From: an uncultured Treponema sp.
Lineage (GTDB): Bacteria > Spirochaetota > Spirochaetia > Treponematales > Treponemataceae
Length of the DNA: 45,021 bases
Reading direction: 5' to 3'
Assembly: GCA_938039145.1 (NCBI GenBank)
Contig: CALHVG010000079.1
Span: 1-45,021, forward strand
The notes under the pieces are model-generated. The model searched no databases. It was not told the DNA's origin and saw nothing but the letters and a program-made list of their open reading frames with translations. The position numbers and the translations under genes are program-made. Below are positions 25,969 through 34,118 of this stretch, one piece after another. Every line of letters begins with the position of its first letter. The stretch's first letter is position 1.

Positions 25969-26718
25969 TTAGGAACTTTTGATTAGGTTATTTATTCTAT
26001 CTTTCATGTGTTCCTTTATATACTTAAAAATACCACGATTCTCATCTGAGACGGACAATGAAAACAATAGCATTTCTGTTTCATAAATATAGTTATTTTC
26101 AAGTTCTTTTGTCAGCCGTTTTATTACATCACAAAAATCATAATACTTAGTATATTCTTCATTGTATCGTTTGTTACAAAGAAGATTTATCACTGTAGTT
26201 AAATTATATTTGGGAAGTATTGTATTTCTACTTGGCAGTATTTTAAATAAATGAATTTCGTTAGATGATTTTTCGCAGGTAAAAAACAATAACCAATTAA
26301 GTGTAAATATATTTCGGGAATCACAAATTACATACTTATTGGGATAATGAAAAGAAAAAACTTTTGAACGAGAAGAAATGGAATTTGTTAAATTTATTTC
26401 CCTAATAGCATTTTCCTCAAGATCAAAATCTTTTATAATTTTATCTTCATTATAGGTATTGATTCCTCCCCAATCTTTTATAATCCATTTGACAAGCTCC
26501 TTTCTCTGCGCTTTATCAGCTTCCTCAAATGAACGGCTAATTCCCTCTTTTAAGATTAAATTCTTATCATATTCATTCTTTCCATCAGTAAAATGGATTT
26601 TATCCTTACAAAATTTTGGGAGTTTATTTTCATTTGCAGTCCAATTGAAATCCTCTTTAGGAAACTTTTCTAAAATATCTGCAATATCTTTTATTTGTGT
26701 ATCTGATATTTTCGCCAT
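25969..26718 (-). CDS. AT-rich hypothetical protein
   Basis: 249 residues from ATG 26718 (GGAGG 9 nt upstream; the ATG at 26727 overlaps that site). Lys, Asn and Ile are abundant and third positions are AT-rich, unlike the neighbours, which suggests recent transfer. No signal peptide or membrane segment. The central segment SRSKVFSFHYPNKYVICDSRN resembles the 'hf.nP.kYpI.DSRv' signature I associate with OGG-fold/HhH-type proteins of accessory islands, but this is from memory and uncertain. It sits between the frameshifted lipoprotein region and the DUF2130 operon. Confidence 0.6.
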   Translation of the reverse strand: MAKISDTQIKDIADILEKFPKEDFNWTANENKLPKFCKDKIHFTDGKNEYDKNLILKEGISRSFEEADKAQRKELVKWIIKDWGGINTYNEDKIIKDFDLEENAIREINLTNSISSRSKVFSFHYPNKYVICDSRNIFTLNWLLFFTCEKSSNEIHLFKILPSRNTILPKYNLTTVINLLCNKRYNEEYTKYYDFCDVIKRLTKELENNYIYETEMLLFSLSVSDENRGIFKYIKEHMKDRINNLIKSS

Positions 26719-26881
26719 ATTCTTCATCCTCCAAAATCAATTATACCCCAAGCTCCTGTTTTCTTACACCTAGGTTTTTGTTTTTAAAAAGCGGGGAACA
26801 CCCCAAAAATCGCCATGCCAAACGGAGACGAATATTCCAGTTAGGAAGACGACCTTAAAATGCATAAAAAATCGATTTAGG

Positions 26882-28150
26882 TTATCGTTCAAGTTCGTTG
26901 AATTTCTTTTTCATCGTCGGATTATTTCTTGTCAGTTTTTTTACGCTAAGGTCCTCGAGTTTGCTGTTTGCAAGGCGATAGTTGTTCTCAGAACCCAAAA
27001 GATCTTCCTTCATTTTCTGAAGGTTCGCTATCGCTTTATCAATGTCATCTATCGCGCTCATAAACTTGCGGCTTGCAAGATTGTAGTTTCTACTAAAGCC
27101 TTCCTTAAATTTATTTAAGTCTTCTTCAAAATGCGTTATGTCCATGTTTTGCACCTGCATGGCTTTTAGTTCCCGTTTTGCATCCAGCGTGTTCAATGCT
27201 GCGTTCCGCAAAAATGTTATCACCGGAATGAAAAATTGAGGGCGAATAACATACATTTTTGGATATTTATACGAAACGTCAACGATTCCCGTGTTGTAAA
27301 AATCGTTCTGACTTTCGAGCATGGACACAAGAACGGCGTACTCGCATTTTTTTTCGTTTCTGTCCTTGTCAAGTTCCTTGAAAAAATCCTCGTTCCTGCT
27401 TTTGGTGGCGGTTCTGTCAGCCTCGTTTTTCATCTCGAACATTATCGAGATAAATTCCACGCCGTCCGGACTTGATTCCCTAAAAATGAAATCGCCCTTG
27501 CTTCCGCTTGAAGAAACCTTATTGTCTTTCTCAAAATATGCGTTCTGAAATCCTATCGCCCTGTTTTTGTTGAACTCGGTAAGGCAGAACTGCTCAAGGT
27601 CTTCGCCTATCTGTTTTGTGGATTCCTTTGCCTTAAAATCTTTGTAAAATGCAATTTCCTCATCTTTCGCCTTGATTATTCCGGCAAATTGTTCTTTCAG
27701 AATCGCTTCGCTGTTTTTGGATTTTGCCTCTGCGATTTCAAGATCGCTTTTAAGTCGGATTATTTCGCCCGCTTTTTCTTGAAGCGCAGATTTTACGGCG
27801 AGTTCAGAATCTTTTTGACTTGAAAGAAGTTTTCCTTCAAGTTCCGTGATTTTGTTTTCTTTTTGGGCAAGGGCAAGTTTTAACTCGGACTTTGCCTGTT
27901 CCTCTTTTGAAGCCAAAGCGGAATTCGCAGCGAAAAGTTTTGCTTTTAGTTCAGCAATTTCCTTTTCCTTTAGATTTTCCGCCTTTGTTACAGCCAAAGC
28001 CACTTCCGATTCTTTCTGATGGAGCAACGAGGCGGCACGTTTTTCAAGCTCAATGTCAAACTGCTCGTTACGAACTTCGTTCGCAATCGAATCGTAAACG
28101 TTTGATTCAAGCAATATGGATTTTCCGCAATTAGGGCAATCTATCCGCAT
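26882..28150 (-). CDS. DUF2130 coiled-coil protein, nuclease-like
   Basis: 422 residues. It starts MRIDCPNCGK, half of a zinc ribbon, followed by about 170 residues of Lys/Glu/Ala-rich coiled coil. The DUF2130 domain then carries GSKGDFIFRE ... FISIMFEMKNEAD, which looks like a PD-(D/E)XK nuclease-type core (Asp, then Glu-x-Lys) as in RmuC relatives. A second short coiled coil ends the protein. Activity is not proven for this family. GAGGAG lies 7 nt before the ATG. It follows rnhA by 52 nt and probably shares its transcript with topoisomerase IV A. Confidence 0.85.
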   Translation of the reverse strand: MRIDCPNCGKSILLESNVYDSIANEVRNEQFDIELEKRAASLLHQKESEVALAVTKAENLKEKEIAELKAKLFAANSALASKEEQAKSELKLALAQKENKITELEGKLLSSQKDSELAVKSALQEKAGEIIRLKSDLEIAEAKSKNSEAILKEQFAGIIKAKDEEIAFYKDFKAKESTKQIGEDLEQFCLTEFNKNRAIGFQNAYFEKDNKVSSSGSKGDFIFRESSPDGVEFISIMFEMKNEADRTATKSRNEDFFKELDKDRNEKKCEYAVLVSMLESQNDFYNTGIVDVSYKYPKMYVIRPQFFIPVITFLRNAALNTLDAKRELKAMQVQNMDITHFEEDLNKFKEGFSRNYNLASRKFMSAIDDIDKAIANLQKMKEDLLGSENNYRLANSKLEDLSVKKLTRNNPTMKKKFNELER

Positions 28151-28202
28151 AATTTTTCTCCTCTTTCATTGTCGCTTTCCAAAGACAATGCAAAGCCGCT
28201 TC

Positions 28203-28667
28203 TCATTCAAACTTTGCTATTTCTTTTTGGCAAAGGCTGTCGCATACTTCGTTGTATTTGATTCCTGCGTGTCCTTTGACCCATATCCAGTCCAATTTGC
28301 AGCCGTCCGAAAAAAGTTTTTGGCACAATGAATCTAAGATTTCCCAAAGTTCCCGATTTTTTACAAGTTTTCCGTCCGCAGTTTTCCAGCCTTTTTTCTT
28401 CCAGTTGGTTATCCATGAAGTTATTCCGTTTTTGACGTACTGGCTGTCGATGTTCACTTCGATTTTTTTCCCTGCGTGAAAAGGATTTTTCGTAACGCAC
28501 TCCAAAGCGTTTATTGCCGCCGTAAGTTCCATGCGGTTGTTCGTGGTAAGTTTTTCTCCGCCTGAAAGCGATTTTACATCATCGCCTTGAATCACAACGA
28601 TTCCCCAACCTCCGGGTCCCGGATTTCCGTGGCATCCGCCGTCCGTATAAATAATTATGTCGCTCAT
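28203..28667 (-). CDS. rnhA: Ribonuclease HI
   Basis: 154 residues, as in E. coli. The catalytic residues are visible: Asp in YTDGGCHGNPGPGGWG, Glu in NNRMELTAAI, Asp in NIDSQYVKNGI, His in VKGHAG and Asp in CDSLCQ. It degrades the RNA strand of RNA-DNA hybrids. AAAGGA precedes the ATG. It sits 42 nt after the topoisomerase gene on the same strand. Confidence 0.98.
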   Translation of the reverse strand: MSDIIIYTDGGCHGNPGPGGWGIVVIQGDDVKSLSGGEKLTTNNRMELTAAINALECVTKNPFHAGKKIEVNIDSQYVKNGITSWITNWKKKGWKTADGKLVKNRELWEILDSLCQKLFSDGCKLDWIWVKGHAGIKYNEVCDSLCQKEIAKFE

Positions 28668-28709
28668 TTTTTATTCCTTTAATCAAAATATTTTCATGCA
28701 AAAGAAAAA

Positions 28710-30623
28710 TCAGGATTCCACCGAAACGGACTCAACTTCCTTTGCCGCGACCCGAACGCCCAACGCTTTTAGCCCCTTTTCCTGAAAAGAATCCGCCCTG
28801 AAAGTTTCCTTCAAGATTTTCAGCCTTGGCTTTGGAACGTAGTTCAGTTCAAACTTGAAGTTTTTTCTTGTGTCAACATGAAGGACTTCCATTCCTTCCG
28901 GGGCGAAAAAATAATCCTTGTTCATTATGTAGCCGCCCACTTTGCATCTTTTTATATACACGAATCGACTTTCTCCGTCCCTGTAAAGAACTGTGAAAAG
29001 CACTTTTGCGATGGAATCCTTGTCGGCAAGCCCGCAGAACCTGAGTTCCGGTCCGACAAAGACTTTTGAAGGGGCTTCGGTAATGGAATAGATTCCGCTT
29101 TTCCGGACAAAAATCACCCTGTCGTATGGAGTTATCTTTAAAAGTTCCGTTCCGCCCGAAACGCCCGTTCCAAGATAACCAGTCCGCTCGTCATATCTTA
29201 GAGGAATGTCCCGCTTAACGACGGTTTTTACGTCCACGGTCTTGATTTTTGAAATTTTTGTGCGGCGTTTTTTTATTTCCGGATCAAGTTTCTGTTCGAT
29301 GCCGTCAAGATAACTTACGGCGTATTCCACAAGATGGCGCAAAAGCCTTCCGATTTCCTTTAGCCTTGCGTTTATCGCCTGAACTTCCTTTCGGTTTTTG
29401 TTTATGTCGTAAAGGGAAATGCGCCTTATAGGAATTTTTAGAAGATGCTCGACATCTTCGTCCGTGATGCTTCGGATAAGTTCAGCGGAAAACGGCTTGA
29501 ATCCGACTTTGACCGCATTCACCACGGCTTCCTCGCTTTTCATCTCTTCGATTTTTTTGTAGATGCGTTCTTCCACAAAAATGCGTTCCAAAGTCCTAAG
29601 ATGAAGTTTTTCCGTAAGTTCCTGCCTTTCAAGTTCCAGTTCCGCCTTCAGGATTCCGGTAAGCTGCTTTGCGTGATATTGAATAACCTGAGTGCAAGTC
29701 ATCTGAACGGGCATGTTGTCTTTTATCACAAGAAGATTGCAGTAGATTGTCTTTTCGCAATCGGTGAATGCGTACAAGGCATCGACCACATCCTTTGAAT
29801 ACACGCCGCGGGCAAGTTTTATCTCGATGTTCACATTTTTTGCGGTGTAATCGTTTATCGAGGCAATCTTCACTTTTCCGGTTTTTGCTGCCTTTTCGAT
29901 GGAATCAATCAGGCTTTCCGACGTAGAACCATATGGAAGTTCCGTTATGATAATTTTTTTTTCGTCGGAAGTATCCATTTTTGCCCGGACAACGAGTTTT
30001 CCAAGCCCGTCTTTGTATTCGCTTGCGTCCATAAGACCGCCGGTCCGGAAATCAGGATAAAGCTGGAATTCTTCGCCTTTGAGACATGCTTTTTCCGCTT
30101 CAATCACCTCGTGAGCGTTGTGGCTCATTATCTGGGTCGACATTCCGACTGCGATTCCTTCAGCTCCCATCATCAGTACGAGCGGAAGTTTTGCCTGAAA
30201 AGCGACGGGTTCCATGTCCCTTCCGTCATAGGTTTCGACATATCGGGTAATTTTTGGATTCGTGTTAAGGATTTCCTGAGTAACGGAACGAAGACGACAT
30301 TCGATGTACCTTGGAGCGGAAGCACCGTCGCCCGTATAAAGGTTTCCGAAATTCCCCTGCTTGTCGATAAAAAGTTCTTTGTTTGCAAGATTCACAAGGG
30401 CGGTATATATGGAAGCATCGCCGTGCGGATGGTACGCCATGACCTTACCGACCACATTGGCGACCTTTACAAAACGCCCGTCATCCGTCTTTATGAGGGT
30501 ATGGATTATGCGCCGCTGCACCGGTTTTAAACCGTCTATGATGTCGGGAATCGCCCTGTCCCGAATGACGTAACTTGCGTATTGAATGAAATTGTGGTCA
30601 AAAAGATTTTTTACGTAAGCCAT
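28710..30623 (-). CDS. parC: DNA topoisomerase IV subunit A (type IIA, ParC/GyrA family)
   Basis: 637 residues. The N-terminus NFIQYASYVIRDRAIPDIIDGLKPVQRRI, the HPHGD segment and the active-site Tyr106 in APRYIECR define the breakage-reunion domain. The C-terminal part is short, with incomplete propeller blades, so I call it topoisomerase IV A rather than GyrA. At the quinolone-resistance positions it has Ala70 (Ser83 in E. coli GyrA) and Thr74 (Asp87). No parE lies in the window. It is the first gene of a likely operon with rnhA and the DUF2130 gene. No clear promoter was found; the array at 30.7-32.0 kb lies directly upstream. Confidence 0.92.
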   Translation of the reverse strand: MAYVKNLFDHNFIQYASYVIRDRAIPDIIDGLKPVQRRIIHTLIKTDDGRFVKVANVVGKVMAYHPHGDASIYTALVNLANKELFIDKQGNFGNLYTGDGASAPRYIECRLRSVTQEILNTNPKITRYVETYDGRDMEPVAFQAKLPLVLMMGAEGIAVGMSTQIMSHNAHEVIEAEKACLKGEEFQLYPDFRTGGLMDASEYKDGLGKLVVRAKMDTSDEKKIIITELPYGSTSESLIDSIEKAAKTGKVKIASINDYTAKNVNIEIKLARGVYSKDVVDALYAFTDCEKTIYCNLLVIKDNMPVQMTCTQVIQYHAKQLTGILKAELELERQELTEKLHLRTLERIFVEERIYKKIEEMKSEEAVVNAVKVGFKPFSAELIRSITDEDVEHLLKIPIRRISLYDINKNRKEVQAINARLKEIGRLLRHLVEYAVSYLDGIEQKLDPEIKKRRTKISKIKTVDVKTVVKRDIPLRYDERTGYLGTGVSGGTELLKITPYDRVIFVRKSGIYSITEAPSKVFVGPELRFCGLADKDSIAKVLFTVLYRDGESRFVYIKRCKVGGYIMNKDYFFAPEGMEVLHVDTRKNFKFELNYVPKPRLKILKETFRADSFQEKGLKALGVRVAAKEVESVSVES

Positions 30624-30689
30624 CTACCCGCCCCAGTCTATTTTTAACGGCTCTCATTCTAGCCGTAAAATTCCATAATCTCAAGGGGA

Positions 30690-32020
30690 GGCTTGGGGCT
30701 TGATACATCCCTTCATCTGTTTATTTCTTGTAGCCCCAACTCAAGATTTGTCTTTGCAAATCTTGCAAGCGTGGGGCTTCATTTGGGTGGGGCTTGTTAT
30801 TGCTCGTTCAGCCGTTTATTTCTCGTAGCCTCAACCTAAGTTTTGCACGAGCAAATCTTGTAAATGGTGGATGTCCAGTCAGTTGAGGGCTTGTTATCTC
30901 CTGTTCAGCTGTTTATTTCTCGTATCCTCAACTCAAGTTTTGCGTGAGCGAATCTTGTAAATGGTGGCTGTTCAGTCGGTTGGGGGCTTGCTATACATCG
31001 TTCATCTGTTTATTGTTCGCAGCCCCAACTTAAGTTTTGCACGAGCGAATCTTGTAAACGGCGGCGTTCTTTTGATTGAGGGCTTATTATTCATAGTTCA
31101 TTCGTTTATTTCTTGTAGCCTAAACTCAAGTTTTGCGTGAACAAATGTTTATTGATTGTAGCCCCAACTTAAGTTTTGCATTTGCATATCTTGTAAATGG
31201 TGGCGTTCAGTTGGTTGAGGGCTTATTATTCATCGTTCATCTGTTTATTGTTCGTAGCCCCAACTTAAGTTTTGCGTGAGCGAATCTTGTAAAGGTGGAG
31301 TTCTGTTGGTTAGGGGCTTGTTAGTTCTCGTTCATCCGTTTATTTCTCGTAGCCCCAACTTAAGTTTTGCGCAAGTAAATCTTTTAAATGGTGGAGTTCA
31401 GCTGGTTGAGGGCTTATTATTCATCGTTCATCTGTTTATTGTTCGCAGCCACAACTTAAGTTTTGCATTTGCAAATCTTGTAAATTGTGGTGTTATGTTG
31501 GTTGAGGGCTTATTATTCCTCGTTCATCCGTTTATTTCTTGTAGCCCCAACCCAAGTTTTGCTTTCGCAAGTCTTGTAAAGGTAGCGTTCTGTTGGTTGG
31601 GGGCTTGTTAGTTCTCGTTCATCTGTTTATTGCTTGTAGCAGCAACCCAAGATTTGCACGAACGAATCTTGTAAAAGGACGGCGTTCTGTTGATTTAGGT
31701 ATATTATTTATTCTTCACCTGTTTATTTCTCGTAGCAGCAACTTAAGTTTTGCGTGAGCGAATCTTGTAAAAGAACGGCGTTCTGTTGATTGGGGGCTTG
31801 TTATCTCTCGTTCATCCGTTTATTTCTTGTAGCCTAAACTCAAGTTTTGCGTGAGCGAATCTTGTAAACGGCGGAGTTCTGCTGGTTGTGGGCTTGTTAT
31901 TCCTCATTCATATGTTTATTTCCTGTAGTCCCAACCCAAGATTTGCGTGAGCGAATCTTGTAAATGGTGGATGTTCAGTCAGTCGAGGGCTTGTTAGTTC
32001 TTGTTCATCTGTTTATTGTT
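30690..32020. repeat. Array of about 14 two-hairpin repeats, unit ~96 bp
   Basis: The motif TGTTTATT recurs at a spacing of 94-98 bp (near 30814, 30911, 31008, 31105, 31241, 31339 and on to 32009), with one 42-bp truncated unit near 31147. Each unit contains stem I, GTTGGGGGCT/AGCCCCAAC (clear at 30979-31029), whose roughly 30-nt loop holds CGTTCATC(T/C)GTTTATT. Stem II follows directly, for example CAAGATTTG/CAAATCTTG in the first unit and AAGTTTTGC/GCGAATCTT later. Units differ by base changes, many in both arms. Short open frames here (for example 31276-31611) follow the repeat and are not genes. Confidence 0.9.
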
Positions 32021-32214
32021 CCCTTCTTTACATATTTTCAACACAAAAACTTACAAATCTCCGAGCGGAAACTCCCAATTGAAAAACGCAGGTCGGCTTT
32101 ACAATCCGCAACAATTCGTGGAAAATATGCACGGCAAAATCCGGTGAAAAATGTTTTATGCAATTCGCACGGATTTTCAAAAAACAGAAGATTTCGCCTG
32201 TTCACGGAGAAAAA

Positions 32215-32583
32215 ATGATTGACATAATTCTGATTACCCACATCGCTTTTCAATTTTTGTTTTACGGCACGATTTTTATAATCCGGGCAAAGAAAAATCC
32301 TGCTTTGCCGCCGGAAGCAAAAATCGCGTCAATAAAAGTCGGAAAGATTTCTCTCATCTACAACCTGTTTTTTTTGCTCATCACGATAATGGTGAAAATT
32401 TTCATGCCCAAATACATACTTGCGGCGTTTGCAATCCTTGGCGGAATATTTTTTCTGATTTTCGGGATATTTTTTACGGAGCTGCTTCAAAAGAAAAAAA
32501 GTATAAAAATAATGCTATCGATTTCAGGAATAATTTTAATAATCTGCGGATTTCTCTTCCTTGCAGCGGGTTTTATCTCATAA
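32215..32583 (+). CDS. Small membrane protein, unknown function
   Basis: 122 residues from ATG 32215, chosen for GGAGA 7 nt upstream. Four hydrophobic stretches can be read: IDIILITHIAFQFLFYGTIF, LIYNLFFLLITIMVKIF, YILAAFAILGGIFFLIFGIF and IMLSISGIILIICGFLFLAAG. It is therefore an integral membrane protein with short charged loops (RAKKNPALPPEAK, LLQKKKSIK). No family recognised. It runs opposite to the lipoprotein gene that follows. Confidence 0.75.
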   Translation: MIDIILITHIAFQFLFYGTIFIIRAKKNPALPPEAKIASIKVGKISLIYNLFFLLITIMVKIFMPKYILAAFAILGGIFFLIFGIFFTELLQKKKSIKIMLSISGIILIICGFLFLAAGFIS

Positions 32584-32622
32584 AAATCCGCCGCTCGAAT
32601 TTTTTACATAACTGTTAATTCC

Positions 32623-32658
32623 GCCGCATATTTGCTGCGCATTAAGCGCAGCTGCGGC
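32623..32658. other. GC-rich inverted repeat downstream of the variable lipoprotein gene
   Basis: GCTGCGC-ATTAA-GCGCAGC (32634-32652) is a perfect 7-bp stem. It is nested inside a second pair, GCCGCA (32623-32628) and TGCGGC (32653-32658), with a bulge. It lies 21-27 nt past the stop of the FGE-fold gene, where DGR targets carry a GC-rich hairpin needed for retrohoming. It has no T run on the minus strand, so it is not a typical terminator. Confidence 0.55.
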
Positions 32659-32678
32659 TAAATAAAGAGTTTGCTGCT

Positions 32679-33608
32679 TTAATTGGAACCGGAACGGCAA
32701 ACACGGAAACCGATAGACTTGTCCTGAAAATTAGGACTGATGAAGTCACGGTACGACACGGCGCAGTAGGAAGAGTTATTGAAGAAACAGCCGCCGCGTG
32801 AGATGCGGTTAGAATTTGAAGCGCCGCCGGTCGGCTCGGTTTGAGCTTCCGAAGCATATGCAGAATAACGATCCCAGCACCATTCATATACGTTCCCGCT
32901 CATATCATATAATCCCCACTTATTTGCAGTTTTTTTCTTTACTTCATGAGTTTTAGCCTTAGCGCTATCCCGATACCATGCATAATCTCTAAGTGAAGAC
33001 TCGATTTTTGTTCCGCTCCATGTAAGTTCATTTACAGAAGTATCTCCCGCTCTTGCCGCATATTCCCATTCCGCTTCCGTCGGTAAACGGTAGCCGTCAG
33101 CCGTAAAGTCGCATTTTACAGTCTCCCATGTGGAATCGATTAAAGTCGGTATTGCTCCCCACGCTGCCGGATCTGTTGAACCGCTAATTGTATAACATGG
33201 TTTAAGATTTTTTGCCGCTGAGAGTTTGTTACAGTATACGATTGCCATGTACCAACTTACACATTCTACAGGACGATTTTCCTGTGTTTCATCAGCAACT
33301 GCATCAGTTTTATATTTGCTGGGATTGTCTCCCATTACAGCATTGTATTTCGCCTGTGTAACTTCGTGAACACTCATGTAATAGGCTTTTGATATTGTTA
33401 CATTGTGTACCGGTTTGTTGAATTCATTCCCCTCATTGCTTCCCATCTGAAAAGTGCCTGCTTCAACTTTTACAAAGTCATCCTTAACTGCTTCTCCAAT
33501 ATGATTAGCTGCATTCCCATCCCGGCTATTATCAGCACAAGAAATAATTCCGGAGACAATTGTAAGAGCAATCATAATGCCTACAGTTCTTTTAATAAAA
33601 TCTTTCAT
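32679..33608 (-). CDS. TvpA-like lipoprotein with formylglycine-generating-enzyme / C-type lectin fold; probable DGR target
   Basis: 309 residues from ATG 33608 (GGAGGA 7 nt upstream). A lipoprotein signal ends SGIISC. The rest is an FGE-sulfatase domain: VKVEAGTFQMGS, ISKAYYMSVHEVTQAKY, RPVECVSWYMAIVYCNKLS, YRLPTEAEWEYAARAG, NKWGLYDMSGNVYEWCWD and RISRGG ... IGFRVCRS. In Treponema such proteins can be ligand-binding displays rather than enzymes; T. denticola TvpA is a known DGR target with this fold. Here the C-terminal surface loop codons are nearly all NNY (see 32706-32798). I see no reverse transcriptase or template repeat in the window. A terminator-like hairpin lies in the leader and an 8-bp repeat farther upstream. 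Confidence 0.88.
   Translation of the reverse strand: MKDFIKRTVGIMIALTIVSGIISCADNSRDGNAANHIGEAVKDDFVKVEAGTFQMGSNEGNEFNKPVHNVTISKAYYMSVHEVTQAKYNAVMGDNPSKYKTDAVADETQENRPVECVSWYMAIVYCNKLSAAKNLKPCYTISGSTDPAAWGAIPTLIDSTWETVKCDFTADGYRLPTEAEWEYAARAGDTSVNELTWSGTKIESSLRDYAWYRDSAKAKTHEVKKKTANKWGLYDMSGNVYEWCWDRYSAYASEAQTEPTGGASNSNRISRGGCFFNNSSYCAVSYRDFISPNFQDKSIGFRVCRSGSN
32706..32798 (-). other. Candidate DGR variable region
   Basis: From CGC GGC GGC to ATC GGT TTC the codons at expected variable sites are TGT TTC TTC AAT AAC TCT TCC TAC ... TAC . GAC TTC ATC AGT . AAT TTT ... GAC . TCT. Almost all are NNY, the outcome expected when AAY codons of a template mutate only at adenines. The framework codons (TGC GCC GTG TCG, CGT, CCT, ATC GGT TTC CGT) match the usual C..S.R....P......GFR layout. 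CAG and AAG are the exceptions. The template repeat is not in the window, so this stays an inference. Confidence 0.6.
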
Positions 33609-33640
33609 TCTTTCCTCCAAATGCTTTAATTTAAAAACAA

Positions 33641-33679
33641 AAAGGCACTTCACCGTCATTAACGACAGCAAAATGCCTT
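33641..33679 (-). terminator. Terminator-like hairpin in the leader of the FGE-fold gene
   Basis: On the minus strand AAGGCA ... TGCCTT closes a hairpin with a CTGTCGTTAATGACGG inner stem, followed by TTTTTGTTTTT, about 33 nt before the ATG. It could stop read-through from upstream or act as an attenuator of the lipoprotein gene. Confidence 0.55.
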
Positions 33680-33746
33680 ATTATTTACCTTATATAGATG
33701 CTGAAAAAATCAGCACAAAATCCTGTTGACGAAAGACTATTTTCCA

Positions 33747-33799
33747 CGGAGCAACGGAGCAACGGAGCAACGGAGCAACGGAGCAACGGAGCAACGGAG
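33747..33799. repeat. 8-bp tandem repeat (CGGAGCAA), 6.6 copies
   Basis: Six perfect copies of CGGAGCAA plus CGGAG lie about 140-190 bp upstream of the FGE-fold lipoprotein start. Perfect short repeats of this kind are prone to slipped-strand copy-number change. Bases 33800-33998 show nothing further that I can support. Confidence 0.95.
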
Positions 33800-33998
33800 A
33801 TTATTTGTCATGAAGTTTTTTGTCAACATACCGCTAATATAGCATAAGATTTTTCTTAGGTGAATTATATATTTTAATATATTCCCATCATTCTTTAATT
33901 CATTTCAGTTTTTCGTCGTGCTGAAAATTAAAGCCTTTTTCAAAAAACTTCTCGGCATAAAAGTCATATTTATAAAAATCGGCTGCTTGTTTTTTCCT

Positions 33999-34043
33999 AA
34001 AAAAATGCAGCGAAGATAAAATAATTTTTCATCTCCGCTGCAT
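33999..34043 (-). terminator. Terminator of the FlgD-Ig/OmpA gene
   Basis: On the minus strand ATGCAGCGGAGAT pairs with ATCTTCGCTGCAT (one mismatch) across a T/A-rich loop and is followed by T7. It lies about 75 nt after the stop at 34119. Confidence 0.88.
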
Positions 34044-34118
34044 ATAATTCTTAAAATCGAAAACGGGCTTCTTTTTCCGGCTTAAAAACGCCTACTAAAA
34101 AACAGCCCGAAAATATTT

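Noticed and set aside
31276..31611. Open frame of 111 codons in the 31-kb array
   Set aside because: Its protein only repeats the ~96-bp unit (LLVLVHPFISRSPN type periodicity) and has no ribosome binding site.
30690..32020. Integron attC array
   Set aside because: Stem ends with GTT...AAC and structure-over-sequence conservation recall attC sites, but RYYYAAC/GTTRRRY core sites do not fit, units hold no cassettes and no integrase is present.
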